From positions 1,377,666-1,441,665 of the forward strand of contig JH720296.1 in NCBI GenBank assembly GCA_000231825.2: a stretch of 64,000 nt of DNA, given 5' to 3'. The position numbers and the translations under genes were made by a program. Positions 59,603-64,000 of this stretch are shown here, piece after piece (the first letter of the stretch is position 1; each line of letters opens with the position of its first letter). This stretch comes from Tetrahymena elliotti 4EA (taxonomy: Eukaryota > Ciliophora > Oligohymenophorea > Hymenostomatida > Tetrahymenidae). A model generated the notes under the pieces. It was not told where the DNA came from. It saw only the letters and a program-made list of their open reading frames with translations, and searched no databases.

Positions 59603-62593
59603 TCATTTATTTTTGTTAGATACATCTAGATCTTTTAATGATTATCTTAGTTCTTTATTTTCTTCTATTTTTTGTAATTATTAAATTGGTGTATTTTTAA
59701 ATAGATTTTATGTATTTTTCCTAGAGTTACTTTTTCTTTTGCTTGCTGTTGTCTGAGGTTCTCTGTATGAAAATGTTGGAATTCTTGATTTTTGGGGAGT
59801 AGATTATTCACTATATAGAACTTATAAATTGCTACCTCTTTCTTTTTTGATAATACTATTAGCATCAAATATATCTTCACTTTATCTTTCATGAACAAAA
59901 CTCTTAAATTAATTTTGTTTAATAAAATCACTGTTAATTTTTTCAACTTACTCATCATAAATGCTGTCTTAATCAATAGATACAACTTAATTCATAAGGC
60001 CAAAAGATTTTATATCATTGTTAAAAGAGCTATCAGCATTTGTTTAAGTGTTATCAAGTAAACTTTTAACTGTGGTTTAATTTTTAAAGTTGGAGTTTTT
60101 TACAGATTTTCTTTAGAAGATTTTATGGGTAGAAGATTTTCTTTCACTTGAAAAAGAATCACTTTATCTTATAAATGAACTTTTTTGAAGTTAAGCTATA
60201 CTATTTTCTCTACCTGGTGTATTATACAAAGATACCTGTTATCCTTATTATGTTTCATTGCTTTCAAAATTTAATTTATTTAATGTTTAAACATTTTCAG
60301 AAGACTAGAAATTTAAATCATCTTGACTTCTTTTCGAATCTTATTATTACAGTTATTACTATTACTATTATTACGATTAATATTCTATCACAATATCATG
60401 GTCTTCTTTTCTTGGAGATTTATTATTTTCTAAGGCTATGTTAGCCTAAAATATATTCTAATTTTTCTAACTATTTATCTAAATAGTCTAAGTTCTTTAA
60501 CTATTTGCTTATGAGGATTGTTTATTGGCATTATTGTCTTAAATACCATCCGAACTTTATCTTTAATTCTAAATGTTATCGGCATTTATATTTATTTCTT
60601 AATCTATAGGACCTAACGCACTATCTACATCTTTACTTGATTTTTTTTAGATGTTAATATGATTTGGTGACTTAGCATCACTTTTAGCTAGCTCTTTACT
60701 TTAATCTAATCCAATCATTTTAGAATTCTCTTTAATCTCATCATCGTATTCTTATTGTAACCATACAAGTGAATTATATTTATATTATTCAAATATTTCA
60801 GCAATTTTATCTTTATTTAAAGGAGTACGGCAATAAGGACAACTCTTTTAAAAAATATTTAAATATATAAATTAATACTCACTTAAATTTTATTTAGAAA
60901 AGATAAAGTTTACTTCATTTTTTTTCATCCAATCTGTAAGGCACTCTGAGTGAAATACATGCTTGCAATATGTGGAGCGAATATTTTCATCATCCTCAAA
61001 ATCACAAAGACAGACAACACAATTTCCTACATCTTATTATTTTGATACTTTCAAAAGTTATGACTTTATTTCTTTGTATAAAACAGCAGGCATAAATTTT
61101 TTTAAGTCATCCTCACCCATTGTAGTGTTTAATCTTTAACTATTTCTCTTTACAGATTAAAAAATATATAAACCTTTATTAATTACATAAAAAATATTTA
61201 CCTGCCTTTATGCTCTGTTTTGTTATTAGAGTGATCTATCCCTTTTATTTAGTTTATCTAAAAAAAATAAAGATAGATTTGTTAAATAGAAAGAATATAT
61301 TACATATGTATATTAAAGTAAAAGCAAGAAGTATCAAAACTATACCACAAACTGAAATTAATATGATTACTATAAGTTCATTATCACTACTACCTAAAAT
61401 TGATTTTATGAATTAATGGTTTAAAAATGAAAATTCAAAAAGGTTTAAATGAAATATTAAAGTTAATTTAATAATCTAAAATAATAGAATCAGTAAAAAA
61501 AAATTAAGATTACTATTTAAATCAGAATTGCTTAAATTTATTTGAACGTTAAAAGACTGCATACTACTACTTTCTAACTTAATTAATACTCTATTATAAT
61601 ACAAAGGTGCATTTTTCGATTCAGTATTTGCTAATATCTTCAACTGTGTTTAATTTACATTTAACATTGATTAGCTATTTTATGGATATGGAATAATTGA
61701 TGAATTGGTATTGTAGTATTTAACATATAAATCAAAGTTTCTTTAATTATCTACAGCAGATATTACAAGCTAATATACCTTATTTTACTCACCAGCATCA
61801 AAATAAAAAAATTTCAATCCTTGTATTGAGTAAGTAGCTTAGATTTATTCTAATTCCTAAGCTTACTATTCACATTTTTATCCTATATATCCTGATTAGC
61901 ATTTAGAAATCCCATGAGAAGAGCAGACACAATTATTCAAACAAGGGCAACTAATATTACCTATATATGATAAATTAATATTTGTGTTATAATGTAATTA
62001 AATAATACTTGTGGATGTTTTAGAAATGTTATATGAGTAGGTATATCCATCATTTGGATTAGTCAATAACACATAAACATATCTATATATAAAAAAATAG
62101 CTGATTACATGAATTTTATCAATAAATTATTCATTACAACTATTAAGCGTTTCCCAATAATTGCTTATCAATGAATATTTGTTAAGTAGACAACTAAGTT
62201 AGATATGCTTTTTTAAAAATAAAATCATATATTTAATGTTTATATTAATTTTAAATCTACAATTTAGATCAAAACTTAAGCCTGCTTAAAGTAAATCATT
62301 GAAATTTTTAGGAAGCTAGTTTTAGTTTGTTGTGAATCCCAAAATTATATTCCTTCCTATAGTCTAAATATCTAATTATAGAGTTACTACTAGATATTAT
62401 TACTCGCTGCTTAACACTATAGTCTAAGCTAATATGGACTGTTGGAAAATTAATATTCAACTCAGAATAAAATGTAATTTATTATGAAAAAATGTACTTA
62501 AAAGCTTGATTATTAAGCATAGACTTACTCAACAATTAGAAAAACTGTAAAAATTCTTAAATAATTCTAACATATTTATTTTGCTATATTCAT
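59603..62593 (-). CDS. Single-pass membrane RING-H2 E3 ligase with EGF-like ectodomain
   Basis: Five 3' exons are solid and in phase: 61514 upstream (5' limit unresolved), 61304-61393, 61202-61257, 60914-61147, 59603-60844, with introns of 120, 46, 54 and 69 nt. I place the start at ATG 62593 (MNIAKQICQNYLRIFTVFLIV, signal-peptide-like) but splicing between about 61970 and 62530 is not resolved. The ectodomain has a coding segment including LDIQTIGRNIILGF, then an EGF-like Cys cluster (CPCLNNCVCSSHGISKCQSGYIGQKC). A membrane span (ELIVIILISVCGIVLILLAF) follows, then the RING-H2 CVVCLCDFEDDENI..CKHVFHSEC..CPYC. The RING is intact. The last exon is a 400-residue Gln/Asn/Ser-rich tail with a poly-Gln run. 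This layout is common among ciliate membrane E3 ligases; substrates unknown. Confidence 0.78.
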
Positions 62594-64000
62594 TAATTCC
62601 TAAATCAATATTAATCTTACACTTTAAATAATTTCTTAATAATTAAATTACAATATTAATAATTAATTAATAATTGCAAATTTTTAATGATCCATCTCCT
62701 TATTTAAAAAAGCTCGCAAACAGCTAATAATAATTAATAATAATTTTGACTATATAAATTATTAATTGCCTCTTTTACATGTAATTACTTGTAAAGTAAT
62801 ACTGAGATTGCCTTTTCATTAAAAATAGAAATACTATTTTTTTTTACCACAATTTCTAATCCTAATACTTCTTTATGAATTTTTTATTTGTTTTCTTTTT
62901 TAATATCATAATTTTCAAAATTATTAAAAAAATTCATAATAATAATAAAGTAAATCTGCTTTAAAAAGGTAAAAAAAGCAACACATAATCGTTTTCGATA
63001 ATAATAAATAAAAAAGAGTTTAAAATAAATTTTAATAAAACAATAAAAGTTTCTTCTTGATTTTTTTGATTAGATTAATTCCAATCATTTATTTTTCAAT
63101 TAAAATGAAAAAAATAATTAATTTCTAAACATTAAATTAAATCTAACGAATTGTAAGATTATTTTATTTATTATCTAAAAAGTGTATTTTTTCTTTTTTA
63201 AATCTATCTAAATTTTTATCTTTTATCAATTAAATAATAAATTTTTTTTATTCAGAGAGTCTTTATTTAGTAATTGTAATAAAAATTAAAGATCAGCTGT
63301 TTTCCTTCTTTTTTTTCTTGAATTCATAAATGTTAAAAAGTTTTAACAATTTTTTATATTTATGAAAGAATTTTTTCGAAAAATAAGTGCTCTTAGTTGA
63401 AAGAATATAAGGTTTAAAAATTCAATGTTTATTTTTTTTTTGAAAAAGGATTTATTAATATTAATTACTAAACCCCAAAAAATCTATTGCAGCAAATCTT
63501 TTATCAAAAAAATTAATTTGTAATAAGATTTAAATAGCATAAAATCAGTAACAAAAGTATAAATTTATTAAATTTACTTTTGTGTTGAGAAAACTTGTAT
63601 TAATTTTTGAGAAGTATTCTTTATCAACTAAAATTTTTTGTAGAACTTGATATATTTCAATTTTCATTCTTTAAACTTTCACTTTTAAATCCTTCAAAAT
63701 AGTGTTTTATTTTGTTTTTTTTAAATAAAAAAATCTTTCTTCTAAGAAGTTTTAAGTGGTGTATTTTTGACATATTAAATTTTTATAAAAAGTACTTTTT
63801 CTTCTTTTTCATTAAAAAATGAGTTCTAATTTTAGTTTTATTTTGGATTGTTGTTTATTTATTTTATATATTATCTTAATTAAAATTTTTAATGAAAGAA
63901 ACATTGCTAGTATTTATAATTATTTCAAAGTAAAGAATAGCTGAAAAAAATTTTCTTTTTTACTGTGAATTTCTGAATAAAGAGTACATAAATCTTTAAA
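62594..64000. other. AT-rich region to window end
   Basis: About 1.4 kb with no supported gene; dominated by A and T runs. Confidence 0.55.

Noticed and set aside
59665..59985. 106-codon minus-strand frame inside the RING gene
   Set aside because: Alternate frame of the Gln/Asn-rich last exon of the RING-H2 gene, which is in phase with the RING exon.
61210..61416. 68-codon plus-strand frame
   Set aside because: Antisense to the membrane-span and linker exons of the RING gene, whose splicing keeps frame.
1..64000. Apparent wholesale pseudogenisation (hundreds of TAA/TAG in conserved proteins)
   Set aside because: Explained by the ciliate code in which TAA and TAG encode Gln; they fall at Gln or polar positions and TGA ends the frames.
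1..64000. Search for tRNA, rRNA, CRISPR, transposon ends or telomeric repeats
   Set aside because: No convincing signature seen by eye; a tRNAscan or Infernal run would be needed to exclude small RNA genes fully.

Overview
This window is almost certainly macronuclear DNA of a Tetrahymena-type (oligohymenophorean) ciliate. The long open frames make sense only if TAA and TAG are read as glutamine and TGA is the sole stop. Spacers are extremely AT-rich. Introns are short (most 46-260 nt, a few longer), AT-rich and GT-AG. Several products are typically ciliate (Piwi protein, cyclic-nucleotide-type K+ channel with a C-terminal zinc knuckle). A run of 100 N at 58848-58947 shows this is scaffolded assembly. 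I saw no rRNA, tRNA, CRISPR, telomeric repeat or transposon.

Layout. 1-14 kb: the 5' end of a minus-strand gene cut by the window edge, an unknown protein with an N-myristoylation-like start, an intronless Piwi protein whose slicer residues look substituted, a multi-pass membrane protein whose frame is broken twice at T-runs, and a membrane RING protein. 16-22.3 kb: a 2,089-residue KIF21-like kinesin (N-terminal motor, coiled coil, C-terminal WD40). 23.6-32.4 kb (minus strand): two paralogous ciliate-type proteins of unknown function and a small hypothetical protein. 34.2-47.2 kb (minus strand): a pseudokinase with a MORN-like tail, a voltage/CNG-type K+ channel and an intronless P5B-type ATPase. 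49.6-62.6 kb: a HECT ubiquitin ligase, a small coiled-coil protein, a Sub2/UAP56 DECD-box helicase with a 25-nt microexon, a SKP1-like protein and a membrane RING-H2 protein with an EGF-like ectodomain.

Genes are monocistronic and separated by about 0.5-3 kb of AT-rich spacer, so no operons are implied. Functional themes are ubiquitination (HECT, SKP1-like, two RING proteins), cilium/membrane biology (kinesin, K+ channel, P5B ATPase) and RNA biology (Piwi, Sub2).

Exon structures were derived by hand by matching splice phase to family conservation. Several gene models carry apparent single-base frame breaks at A- or T-runs, reported separately. The most interesting items are the catalytically degenerate Piwi, the myristoylation-type pseudokinase with MORN-like tail, the Sub2 exon architecture and the recurrent homopolymer frame breaks.
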